Part shown: positions 10,348 through 20,026 of the stretch, piece by piece
Position numbering within the stretch: the first letter of the stretch is position 1
How the letters are laid out: each line of letters starts with the position of its first letter
Source: Bryobacterales bacterium
GTDB taxonomy: Bacteria > Acidobacteriota > Terriglobia > Bryobacterales > UBA6623
Direction: 5' to 3'
NCBI GenBank assembly: GCA_028819575.1
Contig: JAPPLB010000050.1
Span: forward strand, 1 to 64,000
Length of the DNA: 64,000 nucleotides
The notes under the pieces: model-generated
The model's database searches: none
Told to the model about the DNA's origin: nothing
What the model saw: the letters and a program-made list of their open reading frames with translations, nothing else
Made by a program: the position numbers and the translations under genes

Positions 10348-11088
10348 ATGAAGGCCGTCGGCATCATCCCCGCGCGCTATGCTTCGAGCCGTTTTCCCGG
10401 CAAGGCTTTGGCGATGCTGGGGGACCGCACGCTGATCCAGCATGTCTACGATCGGGCCTCTGAAGCCGGGACATTGTCGCTCGTTGTGGTCGCCACCGAT
10501 GACAACCGCATCGCCTCGGCCGTGCGGGACTTCGGCGGGAAGGTCGTCATGACTTCGCCGCGTCATCCCTCCGGAACGGATCGCGTGGCGGAAGCGGCTC
10601 GGGACCTTGACGTGGGAGTCGTGGTTAATATTCAAGGCGACGAACCGTTCATCTCGCCGAAGGTGATCGATCAAGCGGTCGCACCGTTCGAGTCCCGGCC
10701 CGAGTTGGCCATATCGACCCTTAGCCATGCGATTGAGGATGAGGCTTCGCTTCACGACCCCAATGTCGTCAAGGTCGTATCGGATCTGCGGGGCTACGCT
10801 CTCTACTTCTCGCGGTCGCTGATTCCTCACCCGCGGCGAGGCCATCGGGAGAGGGCCTTTGCGCACATCGGGCTTTATGCGTATCGCAAGGATTTTCTGT
10901 TGCGATTCGCTTCCTTGCCGCCGGGCCGGTTGGAGCAGACGGAAGCTCTGGAGCAGCTTCGGGTTCTCGAAAACGGAGAACGGATCCTGGTGATTCCGAC
11001 CGACGGTTACGTGGGCATCGGCGTGGACGTTCCGGCCGACCTGGAGCGCGCCGAGAGTTTCCTGAAAGGCGGACGAGACGCGATCTGA
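10348..11088 (+). CDS. kdsB: 3-deoxy-manno-octulosonate cytidylyltransferase
   Basis: IIPARYASSRFPGKAL; NIQGDEPF; GHREGAF-like motif. Confidence 0.95.
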   Translation: MKAVGIIPARYASSRFPGKALAMLGDRTLIQHVYDRASEAGTLSLVVVATDDNRIASAVRDFGGKVVMTSPRHPSGTDRVAEAARDLDVGVVVNIQGDEPFISPKVIDQAVAPFESRPELAISTLSHAIEDEASLHDPNVVKVVSDLRGYALYFSRSLIPHPRRGHRERAFAHIGLYAYRKDFLLRFASLPPGRLEQTEALEQLRVLENGERILVIPTDGYVGIGVDVPADLERAESFLKGGRDAI

Positions 11089-11290
11089 AAGCGGCCAGCG
11101 AGGGAAATTTTTCCGGGTTGATATCGGTGGTATAATTTCCTGTTGTGCACGATTCGTTGCTGTTATACAGTAATTAGCAGGGGGTTCTTGACACCCCCCA
11201 TACCTAAGCGGCACGCTATGAGTTACTGCATTGCCGGTTGCTCCAGGGTGCCGGTACCGGCAATGTTTCTTGGGGACAGAAAAGAGATCG

Positions 11291-11884
11291 ATGGCTGACT
11301 CGAACGGGGGCCAAACCGGAGCGGAGCGGGAGGCTCCGGCAGAAGCTAAACCTTCCTTCCTCTCCCGCCTGATCGAAGGATTCAAGAAGACGGAAGCGGA
11401 CAAGGACGCGGTCCGAACGCGCCGTCTGTTCGTCGGTTTCGCCATCTCCGGCTTCCTGACGACCAACTTTCTGATGTTCCTGCGGTTTTTCTTCCCGCGG
11501 ACTATCTTCGAGCCGCGCACGGTGTTCCGCATCGGGACGCCGAACGATTTTGGCTTCGGCGTCGACACGAAGTTTCAAAAGTCACAACGGATCTGGGTGG
11601 TCAAGAATACCGAGCGGCTGTTCGTGATCAGCGCGATCTGCACCCACCTGGGCTGCACGCCGGATTGGAAGCAGTCTGAACAGAAGTTCAAATGTCCGTG
11701 TCACGGCAGCGGCTATGACCCGGAGGGGATCAACTACGAGGGCCCGGCGCCGCGGCCGATGGACCGCGCCCGGGTTGAGCTCAATGCTGAGGGGCAGATC
11801 GTCGTCGACACCAGCGTGCTGTTCAAAGAGGAAAAAGGCAAGCAGACGCAGTTCAATGACCCGGGGGCGTTCATACCGGTGTAA
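11291..11884 (+). CDS. Rieske 2Fe-2S protein
   Basis: CTHLGC and CPCHGSGY cluster motifs; N-terminal TM segment. Confidence 0.95.
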   Translation: MADSNGGQTGAEREAPAEAKPSFLSRLIEGFKKTEADKDAVRTRRLFVGFAISGFLTTNFLMFLRFFFPRTIFEPRTVFRIGTPNDFGFGVDTKFQKSQRIWVVKNTERLFVISAICTHLGCTPDWKQSEQKFKCPCHGSGYDPEGINYEGPAPRPMDRARVELNAEGQIVVDTSVLFKEEKGKQTQFNDPGAFIPV

Positions 11885-11993
11885 GCACTTTCGGGGCCGG
11901 GTCAGGCCGTTCGCCGGAGCAGTGCAGGACAGGCGTTGGAGTCACCTGTTGAAGATCGCGGCCGGACTCCCGGCCTGACAAGGGGTTTGCAGC

Positions 11994-12911
11994 ATGGCGG
12001 AACAGACAACGAAGACGACGGAACAAGCGCAATCGAGCAATGGCGCCTCCGGCAACGGGAAACGGCTGTTCGGCATCGATCCGGACGCCATCAAGGCAAA
12101 AGCGACTGAGGACATCAACGCCTTAAAGAAGCCGACCAGGACGGACCTCTACAAATCGATCTTTCGCGTCAAACACGACGATACGCCTCGGAGCCGCACA
12201 CTCGGTGTGCTGAGCAATGTCTTCTTGCATCTGCATCCGGCGAAGATCAACCGCGACGCAGTTGCCTACAACTACACCTGGGGGATGGGCGGCATCTCGT
12301 TCTACCTGTTCTGGGTGCTCACCTGGACCGGCGTCCTGCTGATGTTCTACTACCACCCGACAAAGGTTCAGGCGTTTCGCGACATTCTGTATCTCGAGCA
12401 CGACGTGCCCTTCGGCAAACTTCTGCGCAACATGCACCGCTGGGGCGCACACGCCATGGTCTTGACCGTGTGGCTTCACATGTATCGGGTTTTCCTGACC
12501 GGTTCCTACAAGAAGCCGCGCCAGTTCAACTGGATGATCGGCGTGATCCTGCTGGTGCTCACGCTGCTTCTTTCGTTCACGGGTTATCTTCTGCCGGATG
12601 ATCAGTTGGGGTTCTGGGCCGTCACCGTCGGAACGAACATGGCGCGGGCCACCCCCTTGCTGGGCCACGAAGGGCCGTTTGGCATTCAGTTGGGGATGAC
12701 GGCATACAACGACGTGCGGTTCGCGCTGCTCGGCGGGTCGATCGTTGATTCGAACGCTCTGTTGCGAGCCTACATCTGGCACTGCGTCGCAATACCGGGT
12801 TTCGCCGCGACGTTCATGATTGTTCACTTCTGGCGGATACGCAAGGACGGCGGCATCTCGGGCCCCGCTCCGATGATGCTCGAGAAAGAGATCAAGCCGC
12901 TCAGGAGATAG
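11994..12911 (+). CDS. Cytochrome b N-terminal domain protein
   Basis: RWGAHAMVLTVWLHMYRVFLTGSYKKPR; SFTGYLLPDDQLGFWAVTVG. Confidence 0.92.
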   Translation: MAEQTTKTTEQAQSSNGASGNGKRLFGIDPDAIKAKATEDINALKKPTRTDLYKSIFRVKHDDTPRSRTLGVLSNVFLHLHPAKINRDAVAYNYTWGMGGISFYLFWVLTWTGVLLMFYYHPTKVQAFRDILYLEHDVPFGKLLRNMHRWGAHAMVLTVWLHMYRVFLTGSYKKPRQFNWMIGVILLVLTLLLSFTGYLLPDDQLGFWAVTVGTNMARATPLLGHEGPFGIQLGMTAYNDVRFALLGGSIVDSNALLRAYIWHCVAIPGFAATFMIVHFWRIRKDGGISGPAPMMLEKEIKPLRR

Positions 12912-12927
12912 GGCTGGAGAACGACTA

Positions 12928-13863
12928 ATGGACTGGCATCAACTTTGGACGATCATCTCGCTCCCGGACAACATTCCGATTGTCGGTTTGATGTTCCTCA
13001 TCCCGTTCTACACTTGGTACGCGTTTCGCCAAGCCTTCGCGAACGACCGCCTGATCGATCAGCTCGATGCGGACCCCGAGATGGCCAAGACCCATCACCG
13101 CAAGACCCAGCCCTATCAGAAGGGCTGGGCTCGTGAAGTGCACGTTTGGCCCTATCTTCTGAGGATCGAGTTTCTGTCGGCAATCATCGTTACAGCCATC
13201 CTGATGGTCTGGTCGATTACCCTCGACGCTCCTCTGGAAGAGCCGGCCAACCCGACCCTCACGATGAACCCTTCGAAGGCGCCCTGGTACTTCCTGGGTC
13301 TGCAGGAAATGCTGGTCTACTTCGATCCGTGGATCGCCGGTGTGCTCATGCCGACTTTGATCATCATCGGCCTGATCGCGATTCCGTATATCGACACCAA
13401 CCCCCTGGGCAACGGTTACTACACCTACAAGCAAAGGCGTTTCGCGATTTGGACGTTCCTGTTCGGCTTCGTCATCCTGTGGTGCGTCATGGTCGTGATC
13501 GGAACGCTGATTCGAGGCCCGGGCTGGATGTGGTTCTGGCCGGGACAGACCTGGGATCACAACAAGCTGATCTTCGAGGTGAACCGCGACCTGCACGAGA
13601 TCCTCGGCATCACGGATCCCATCCTGTACGGCATCTTCGGTTTTCTGGTGGTCGGTGGGTTTTTCCTGATCACAGCCTTCGGCATCCACAAGCTGATGAC
13701 CTTGACCGAGTTCAACCGAAAGATTCTGGCCCGTATGACCTTGCTGCAGTACCTCACGATGCAGGTCTTGCTGATCACGATGATCGGTTTGCCCGCCAAA
13801 ATGGCGGCCCGTCTGCTTTTCCGGATCAAGTACGTCTGGGTGACTCCGTGGTTCAACGTTTGA
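12928..13863 (+). CDS. Cytochrome b C-terminal domain protein (subunit IV-like)
   Basis: Multi-TM; NPSKAPWYFLGLQEMLVYFDPWIAGV. Confidence 0.9.
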   Translation: MDWHQLWTIISLPDNIPIVGLMFLIPFYTWYAFRQAFANDRLIDQLDADPEMAKTHHRKTQPYQKGWAREVHVWPYLLRIEFLSAIIVTAILMVWSITLDAPLEEPANPTLTMNPSKAPWYFLGLQEMLVYFDPWIAGVLMPTLIIIGLIAIPYIDTNPLGNGYYTYKQRRFAIWTFLFGFVILWCVMVVIGTLIRGPGWMWFWPGQTWDHNKLIFEVNRDLHEILGITDPILYGIFGFLVVGGFFLITAFGIHKLMTLTEFNRKILARMTLLQYLTMQVLLITMIGLPAKMAARLLFRIKYVWVTPWFNV

Positions 13864-13914
13864 CGATCTCCGTGAACAAGCAAAGACTGCCCGAACAAGA
13901 AGACCTCCTACGAA

Positions 13915-16900
13915 ATGCAGAAACCTGTTGACACTGATGTCGATCCCGTCGTAACCAAGTCCCTGAGCGTCCCTCTGTTGATCTCGACGCTCATCCTGAC
14001 GTTCAGCCTCGTCTGGGCAATCTACGACGAGGTATACGTCATGCGGCCCTGGAAGAACTTCCAGGCTGACTTCATCGAGTTGTATTCGTCGTTTTTGACC
14101 AGGCTCAAGCCCCGGCAGGCCGCGGCGGAAGCGGCGGTAAGGGAATCACCCGAGTATCAGGCCTTGCAGCAGGAACTCGACGGAGCGGAAGAGCTGGCCG
14201 CTCAGCGCGTGCGGGAGATCGACACGGTCGTCAATCGCGGGGTGACTCCTCGATTGCTGACCGCGCGGCTGACTTTCCAGATACTGAAAAGCGAGATCGA
14301 CGCCGTTACGTATCAGATCGAGACCGAGACGAGCGAGTCAGCGAAGCAGCGCCTGCAGGAGGATATTGACGAGATCAAGGCCCGCGTCGTCGAAGTCGAT
14401 CTCGCCAGAGAAGACGGCTCGGGCGAAGTCGAGACGCTCGAGATGAAGTTCGAAGCACTGCAGGCCGAATTCCTGCGATTGCAAGAACGGCGGGTAGCCT
14501 TGCAGGCCGAGAGAGCGAAGGTACTGGAACCAGCGAGTGAAATCCGGGCGGAGCGCGACGCTCTGCTCGCCGACCGCCTCGCCGGCCTGACCGCGCAGCA
14601 GGTCGATGGCTTGGTCAACAGAATGGAGAACTTCAACATCGATATCAAGCAGATTCACCTGAACGATATCGACTGGGTTGACCGCTGCGAATCTTGCCAT
14701 CTGGGAACACGCGAGCCCGTCACCATCAATGCCGAAGATGTCGGCGGGCGGGCGGAATTCGTGAGCCATCCGTCTCTCGACCTGCTCCGGATTCACGACC
14801 CCGAGCAATTCGGCTGTTCGACTTGCCACAACGGTAACGGCCGGGCGACACGTTCGGTCGTCAAGGGCCACGGCCGGCATAAGTTCTGGCTCTGGCCCCT
14901 ATGGCACAAGGAAAACATGCAGGCGGGTTGTCACCAGTGTCATGCGAGGGAGGTCATCACCGAGCAGGCTGATGTACTCAACAGGGGGCGGACGCTGTTC
15001 CTGAACAAGGGCTGCTGGGGATGTCACCGCTTCGAAGGCTTCGACCGTGAATCGGACGAGCTCGCCGCAGTCCGGCAACAAATGAAGATCATTGACGACC
15101 GGCGCAACGCGAACCTCAAGGAACAACGCGAGAGCATTTCGGCCGGAGATGTCGTGGAGGACATGGATGAAGCCGATGCCCTGTATGCGCGGGCCGACTT
15201 GCTGAGCCTGCGCAACGCCAAGCTCGACGCCGAATACGACGCCCTGAATGTGGAAGAGAAGTCGCTTGTTCTGGAAACGCGGAAGTTCGGTCCGAACCTC
15301 AAGGAGATCAGGGTAAAGCTCCGCAAAGAGTGGATTCCGGTTTGGCTGACCAATCCGCACGAGTTCCGCCCCGGCACGAAGATGCCGGAGTTCCGTTTAC
15401 TGGAAGACGAGGTCCAAAAAATCTCGGCGTACCTTTGGCAGAACGGGATCGAAGGTGAATTGGCCTCACATCCGCCGGGAGACCCCGAGCGCGGAAAAGA
15501 GCTGTTCGGCATCCGAGGCTGTCTGGGTTGCCATTCGATGGGCGAAGGAGACGCAAGAGAAGGCGGCAACTTCGCGGCGAACCTGACACGGGTCGGTGAA
15601 AAAACGAACTACGACTTCCTGGTTCGCTGGATCAACGATCCGAGCGAGGTGACGCCTGATCCGGAAGCCGACGCGGATGCGCCGCACCCCATTCCGATCA
15701 TGCCCAGCCTGCGGCTGAGCGTCGATGAAGTTCGCGACGTCGCCAGCTACCTGATGACCAGGAAGACGGACGCAACCTACGAGCCGGCCGACTACATGGA
15801 CGACCCGGCGATGGCCGAAGAAGGCATGGCATTGATCCGTCATTACGGCTGCGCGGGATGTCATGAGATTCGCGGACTCGAACGGGAAGGCCGCATCGGC
15901 ACCGAACTCACCCTCGAAGGCAGCAAGCCTGTCGAGCGGCTCGACTTCGCTCTTCTGACGCACCAGGCCGAGATGGAGGGCTGGTACAACCACAAGGGCT
16001 TCTTCGAAAGAAAGCTCAAGGACCCGGCGATCTATGACCAGGGCAAGATGCGTGTGCATCTGGAGAAGTTGCGGATGCCGAACTTCCATCTCAGCGACGA
16101 CGAAATCACCGCCTTGACGACCTTCCTGCTGGGAGCCGTCGACACCAATCTACCGGCGCATTACCGCTATGAACCGGAAGACGATCGCCGCTACATCCAA
16201 GAGGGCTGGTGGATCGTGCGCCGCTATAACTGTGTGGGATGCCATCAGATTTCCTTCAGCGGACAAAGCGCTTTGATGAGTGTCCCGCTCTACGAAGATC
16301 CTGACTGGCAGGAGCAGTTGCCACCGCAGCTTTATACGCAAGGCGCACGCGTGCAGCCGGATTGGTTGATCCGCTTCCTCGATAATCCGGCTCTCCACGA
16401 GACCGACATCCACCGCAACGGCATGCGCACCTATTTGGAGGCGCGTATGCCTACCTTCCACTTTTCGGAACGGCAGGTGATGAAGCTCAGCCGGTTCTTC
16501 ATGGCGCGCTCGTCACAGTCGATGACACATGTCGATCCTGACCTCGAGCCTTTGACGGCGCAGGAGACCTCACTAGCGCGACGGCTGTTCCAAAGCCGCG
16601 GCGCCCCGTGCTTGAGGTGCCATATGACGGGCAACCCGTCGCATGACCGTGATGCCACCGCCCCGAACTTCTTGACCGCCAGCACGCGTCTCAAACCGGA
16701 CTGGACCTATCGCTGGATGTTGGAGCCGGCCAAGATCGCGCCCGGCACCGCGATGCCATCCGAACTGTTTCGCAAAGAAGGGGATCGCTGGGTCTTTGCA
16801 GGGCCTCTGCCGACGGCGTTCGAGGGCTATGAGAAGGATCATGCCGATCTGCTCGTTCGATATATGTTCCAACTCACGCCTGCGGAGTTGAGACGGCTGA

Positions 16901-16920
16901 CAGCGGCGGGAGTACAATGA
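13915..16920 (+). CDS. Octaheme c-type cytochrome with N-terminal TM anchor and coiled coil
   Basis: 1001 aa with eight CXXCH motifs (CESCH, CSTCH, CHQCH, CWGCH, CLGCH, CAGCH, CVGCH, CLRCH). Confidence 0.9.
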   Translation: MQKPVDTDVDPVVTKSLSVPLLISTLILTFSLVWAIYDEVYVMRPWKNFQADFIELYSSFLTRLKPRQAAAEAAVRESPEYQALQQELDGAEELAAQRVREIDTVVNRGVTPRLLTARLTFQILKSEIDAVTYQIETETSESAKQRLQEDIDEIKARVVEVDLAREDGSGEVETLEMKFEALQAEFLRLQERRVALQAERAKVLEPASEIRAERDALLADRLAGLTAQQVDGLVNRMENFNIDIKQIHLNDIDWVDRCESCHLGTREPVTINAEDVGGRAEFVSHPSLDLLRIHDPEQFGCSTCHNGNGRATRSVVKGHGRHKFWLWPLWHKENMQAGCHQCHAREVITEQADVLNRGRTLFLNKGCWGCHRFEGFDRESDELAAVRQQMKIIDDRRNANLKEQRESISAGDVVEDMDEADALYARADLLSLRNAKLDAEYDALNVEEKSLVLETRKFGPNLKEIRVKLRKEWIPVWLTNPHEFRPGTKMPEFRLLEDEVQKISAYLWQNGIEGELASHPPGDPERGKELFGIRGCLGCHSMGEGDAREGGNFAANLTRVGEKTNYDFLVRWINDPSEVTPDPEADADAPHPIPIMPSLRLSVDEVRDVASYLMTRKTDATYEPADYMDDPAMAEEGMALIRHYGCAGCHEIRGLEREGRIGTELTLEGSKPVERLDFALLTHQAEMEGWYNHKGFFERKLKDPAIYDQGKMRVHLEKLRMPNFHLSDDEITALTTFLLGAVDTNLPAHYRYEPEDDRRYIQEGWWIVRRYNCVGCHQISFSGQSALMSVPLYEDPDWQEQLPPQLYTQGARVQPDWLIRFLDNPALHETDIHRNGMRTYLEARMPTFHFSERQVMKLSRFFMARSSQSMTHVDPDLEPLTAQETSLARRLFQSRGAPCLRCHMTGNPSHDRDATAPNFLTASTRLKPDWTYRWMLEPAKIAPGTAMPSELFRKEGDRWVFAGPLPTAFEGYEKDHADLLVRYMFQLTPAELRRLTAAGVQ

Positions 16921-16994
16921 GGAACTCATCCGGCAGTGCCTGTCCACGCCGCATTTGATCGTAGTTGCAGCACTCAAACAAGGAAGGTGTTCAC

Positions 16995-17771
16995 ATGAGA
17001 TTTTCAAGATCGGTTTCCGGCTGGATGATGGCCGGCCTGTTGGCGCTATCGCTTGCCTGCGGCGGCGGAGACGACGCGGGCGAAGTAGCAGATGCCCCCG
17101 AGATGGAGGAAGCTGTAGTAACCGTCGATCCGGCGAAGGCCGCCACGATTACCGGCAAGGTCAAGCTCGATGGCGATCCGCCCAGGATGCCCGCCATCAA
17201 TATGAGTGCCGAACCGGATTGCAGAGGGCTGCATGAGGCGGCGCCTCCGGCGGAAGTCGTTGTGGCGTCTGACGGCATGCTGCAGAATGTTTTTGTCTGG
17301 GTCAAGAGCGGCCTTGACGGAAAATTCGCCGTTTCCGATACACCGGCCATGCTCGACCAGAAGGGTTGCATCTATAGCCCGCACGTCCTGGCGGTGCAGA
17401 CCGGGCAGTTGTTGAAGATCTCCAACAGCGATCCGACGACGCACAACGTGCATCCGCTTCCGAAGACAAACCGCGAGTGGAACAGGTCGCAGCCCGCAGA
17501 AGGAGCCGATATCGAGTACAAGTTCCCGCGCGAGGAAATCATGATCGCGGTGAAGTGCAACATCCATCCCTGGATGCGCTCTTACATCAGCGTGGTGAAC
17601 CACCCGTTCTTCGCCGTCTCGGGAGCCGATGGCAGCTTCGAGATCAAGGGCCTGCCGGCCGGCAGCTATACCGTCGAAGCCGTTCACGAGAGGTTCGGCT
17701 CCCAGGAAATGAGCGTGACTCTGGGTGACGCCGAGTCCAAGGACATTGAGTTCAGCTACAGCGCAAGCTGA
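16995..17771 (+). CDS. Cupredoxin/plastocyanin-like lipoprotein
   Basis: Lipobox LSLAC; THNVH ... CNIHPWM type-1 copper ligands; C-terminal carboxypeptidase-regulatory-like segment. Confidence 0.8.
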   Translation: MRFSRSVSGWMMAGLLALSLACGGGDDAGEVADAPEMEEAVVTVDPAKAATITGKVKLDGDPPRMPAINMSAEPDCRGLHEAAPPAEVVVASDGMLQNVFVWVKSGLDGKFAVSDTPAMLDQKGCIYSPHVLAVQTGQLLKISNSDPTTHNVHPLPKTNREWNRSQPAEGADIEYKFPREEIMIAVKCNIHPWMRSYISVVNHPFFAVSGADGSFEIKGLPAGSYTVEAVHERFGSQEMSVTLGDAESKDIEFSYSAS

Positions 17772-18696
17772 CCGGGAGCACCCGGCGACGCGCGGATTGC
17801 ATCTCTTCGCGGTCTTCACGGCCGGCGCGACGTTCCTGTTGATCGTCGCGGGGGCTCTGGTGACGAGCCGCGACGCCGGTCTTTCCGTGCCGGACTGGCC
17901 CCTGTCGTACGGCCGGCTCATGCCTGAAATGATCGGCGGTGTTTTCTACGAGCACGGCCACCGCATGATCGCCGCTTTTGTCGGCTTTCTGACGATCATC
18001 CTGGCCGTGTGGACCTGGCGGGCTGATCAGCGGCGTTGGGTGCGTCATCTTGGCTGGGCTGCGCTGGCCGCTGTGATCGTGCAAGGACTGCTTGGTGGAC
18101 TCACGGTATTGTTCCTGCTGCCCACCGCCGTGTCGGTGAGCCACGCTTGTCTGGCTCAGTTGTTCTTCTCGATCACCGTGGTGCTGGCGTTGGTCACGTC
18201 GCGGTCTTGGCGCGAGCAGGACCGGCGGCTCGCCGCGCCATGGCCGCCCTCCAGGCCGTCGCTGCCGGTGCTTTGCGTCACGACCAATTTCGTCACCTTC
18301 GGACAGCTTTTGTTGGGAGCCGCGTTGCGGCACAAGGGACTTGGTATCATTTTTCATCTCATCGGCGCCGCGGCGGTTGCGGCGATGGTCTTTTGGGTGC
18401 TGGCGCGTGCAGCTCGCGAGCACTCCGGTGACGCGGGGATTTTCCCCTGGGCGCTGGCTTTGAACGGACTGGTGATGCTGCAACTGCTCCTCGGAGCCGG
18501 CGCTTACTGGATTCGCGAAGTCACCCGCCATGCCGTGCAGCCGCTCTGGCCGATGGTCGTGATCACGGTCGGACATGTAGCGCTCGGAGCGCTCATCCTG
18601 GCCCTCGGCGTAGTGTTGACATTTCAAGTCCATCACCGATTCGGTCGTCAAACCTCGTCTTCGTTCGAGCGCGAGGGAGTGCCCGTAACCACATGA
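17725..18696 (+). CDS. ctaA: Heme A synthase (COX15/CtaA family)
   Basis: GALVTSRDAGLSVPDWPLSYG; EHGHRMIAAFVG; GTG start overlapping previous ORF. Confidence 0.9.
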   Translation: MTPSPRTLSSATAQADREHPATRGLHLFAVFTAGATFLLIVAGALVTSRDAGLSVPDWPLSYGRLMPEMIGGVFYEHGHRMIAAFVGFLTIILAVWTWRADQRRWVRHLGWAALAAVIVQGLLGGLTVLFLLPTAVSVSHACLAQLFFSITVVLALVTSRSWREQDRRLAAPWPPSRPSLPVLCVTTNFVTFGQLLLGAALRHKGLGIIFHLIGAAAVAAMVFWVLARAAREHSGDAGIFPWALALNGLVMLQLLLGAGAYWIREVTRHAVQPLWPMVVITVGHVALGALILALGVVLTFQVHHRFGRQTSSSFEREGVPVTT

Positions 18697-19592
18697 GACC
18701 GGACTCCTCAACCGCCCCCGCTGTTCTCGCCGGCGCACATGCGCTGCTGCTCGACTACTGGGAGCTCACCAAACCGAGCGTTGTCTGGCTGATTCTGATG
18801 TCGACGGCCGTCGGTTTCTACATGGGGACATCCGGATCTTTGCCGCTCATTCTCTTGGTCCACACCATCATCGGGACCGCCTTGCTGGCCGCAGGCACGG
18901 GCGCGCTCAACCAGTGGTGGGAGCGCGAAGCAGACGCCAAAATGCGTCGCACCGAGAATCGTCCGCTGCCGGCGGGCCGTTTGCGGCCCGGTCCTGCACT
19001 GGTTTTCGGCCTTTTCCTCGCCGCCGCCGGTACGATCTACCTGTTGGCGGCCGTGAATGTGCTTGCCGCCGTTCTCGGATTTCTGACACTGGCTTGCTAC
19101 CTGTGGATCTACACGCCGTTGAAGAGCCGCACGCCCGCCGCGACGTTCGTCGGCGCTTTCCCCGGCGCGATGCCTCCGTTGATCGGCTGGGTCGCTGCTC
19201 GCGCGAGTATCGGTATCGAGGGCTGGGTGCTCTTCGCGATGCTCTTCCTGTGGCAGTTCCCGCATTTCTACGCCATTGCATGGATGTACCGTGAAGACTA
19301 CCAACGTGCAGGCATCCAGATGCTTCCGGTCGTTGAGCCGGACGGCATCTCGACCGGCCGGCAGGTTGTCTGCTACACCCTCGCTTTGATTCCGGTGAGC
19401 CTCGCGCCGACGCTGTTGGGCATGGCCGGCTTTCTGTACGCCGCTGCGGCTCTCGCGTCTGGCATCATCTATCTCTACTTCGGGATTCTGATGGCTCGGG
19501 AAAAGACCCGGCCTCAGGCGCGCCGCCTGCTGCAAGCTTCGGTCTTCTACCTGCCGCTGTTGTACTTTTTCCTCATCGTCGATAAGCTGTAG
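18693..19592 (+). CDS. ctaB: Protoheme IX farnesyltransferase
   Basis: UbiA family; NQWWEREADAKMRRTENRPLPAGR. Confidence 0.95.
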   Translation: MRPDSSTAPAVLAGAHALLLDYWELTKPSVVWLILMSTAVGFYMGTSGSLPLILLVHTIIGTALLAAGTGALNQWWEREADAKMRRTENRPLPAGRLRPGPALVFGLFLAAAGTIYLLAAVNVLAAVLGFLTLACYLWIYTPLKSRTPAATFVGAFPGAMPPLIGWVAARASIGIEGWVLFAMLFLWQFPHFYAIAWMYREDYQRAGIQMLPVVEPDGISTGRQVVCYTLALIPVSLAPTLLGMAGFLYAAAALASGIIYLYFGILMAREKTRPQARRLLQASVFYLPLLYFFLIVDKL

Positions 19593-19638
19593 CACGTTGA
19601 CTTGGTCGGTCTTCCCGGCTTCCAATTCGATTCGTTGG

Positions 19639-19815
19639 CCTGCATTTCCCACCACGTGGCGAGGTGAAGTGCGTGAGAGACCCGTCAGCAGGAGGCGCGC
19701 GCCGCTTGGCGTGCGCAGGTGTTCATTGACCGTACATCGAGCACGGCAAGAAAGCGCAACGAAGTCATGGCGGTCGTGTCGCGTGCTTCGCACGTCAGGT
19801 GGTGGGAAATGCAGG
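19639..19815 (+). repeat. TIR element family B, complete short form (177 bp)
   Basis: cctgcatttcccaccac ... gtggtgggaaatgcagg perfect 17-bp inverted termini; interior matches inverted copies at 35249 and 39580. Confidence 0.85.
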
Positions 19816-20026
19816 CGAGCACTGGTATTGAAGCTGTTCCGCAGTTCGGCCCGCTGATGAATCTCGCCGAAATCGCCTTCATTGCACTGGCCTTCGTGAT
19901 GGCTGTGCTTCCGCTGCTTGGACGCGCCATTCAGATGGCGCGTAAAAACAGACGCCAACGCGGCTAGACTCCCGGGACACGCATCATCAGCGGCCTGCCG
20001 CCCTACTTTATCAAGGACCATTCACC

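Noticed and set aside
10240-11568. 442-aa minus-strand ORF over kdsB and Rieske genes
   Set aside because: Spans two recognised plus-strand genes; coding composition is not plausible.
19639-19815. Family B as an attenuator or terminator pair of ctaB
   Set aside because: Similar copies occur next to unrelated genes in both orientations.
19685-19967. Small ORFs reading through family B elements (for example MFIDRTSSTARKRNEVMAVVSRASHV..., SPRHVVRNAG...)
   Set aside because: The repeated peptides follow from the repeat DNA in several frames and orientations; no codon-level conservation visible.
18708-20021. 437-aa minus-strand ORF over ctaB
   Set aside because: Antisense of ctaB with low-complexity polar composition; ctaB is clear on the plus strand.
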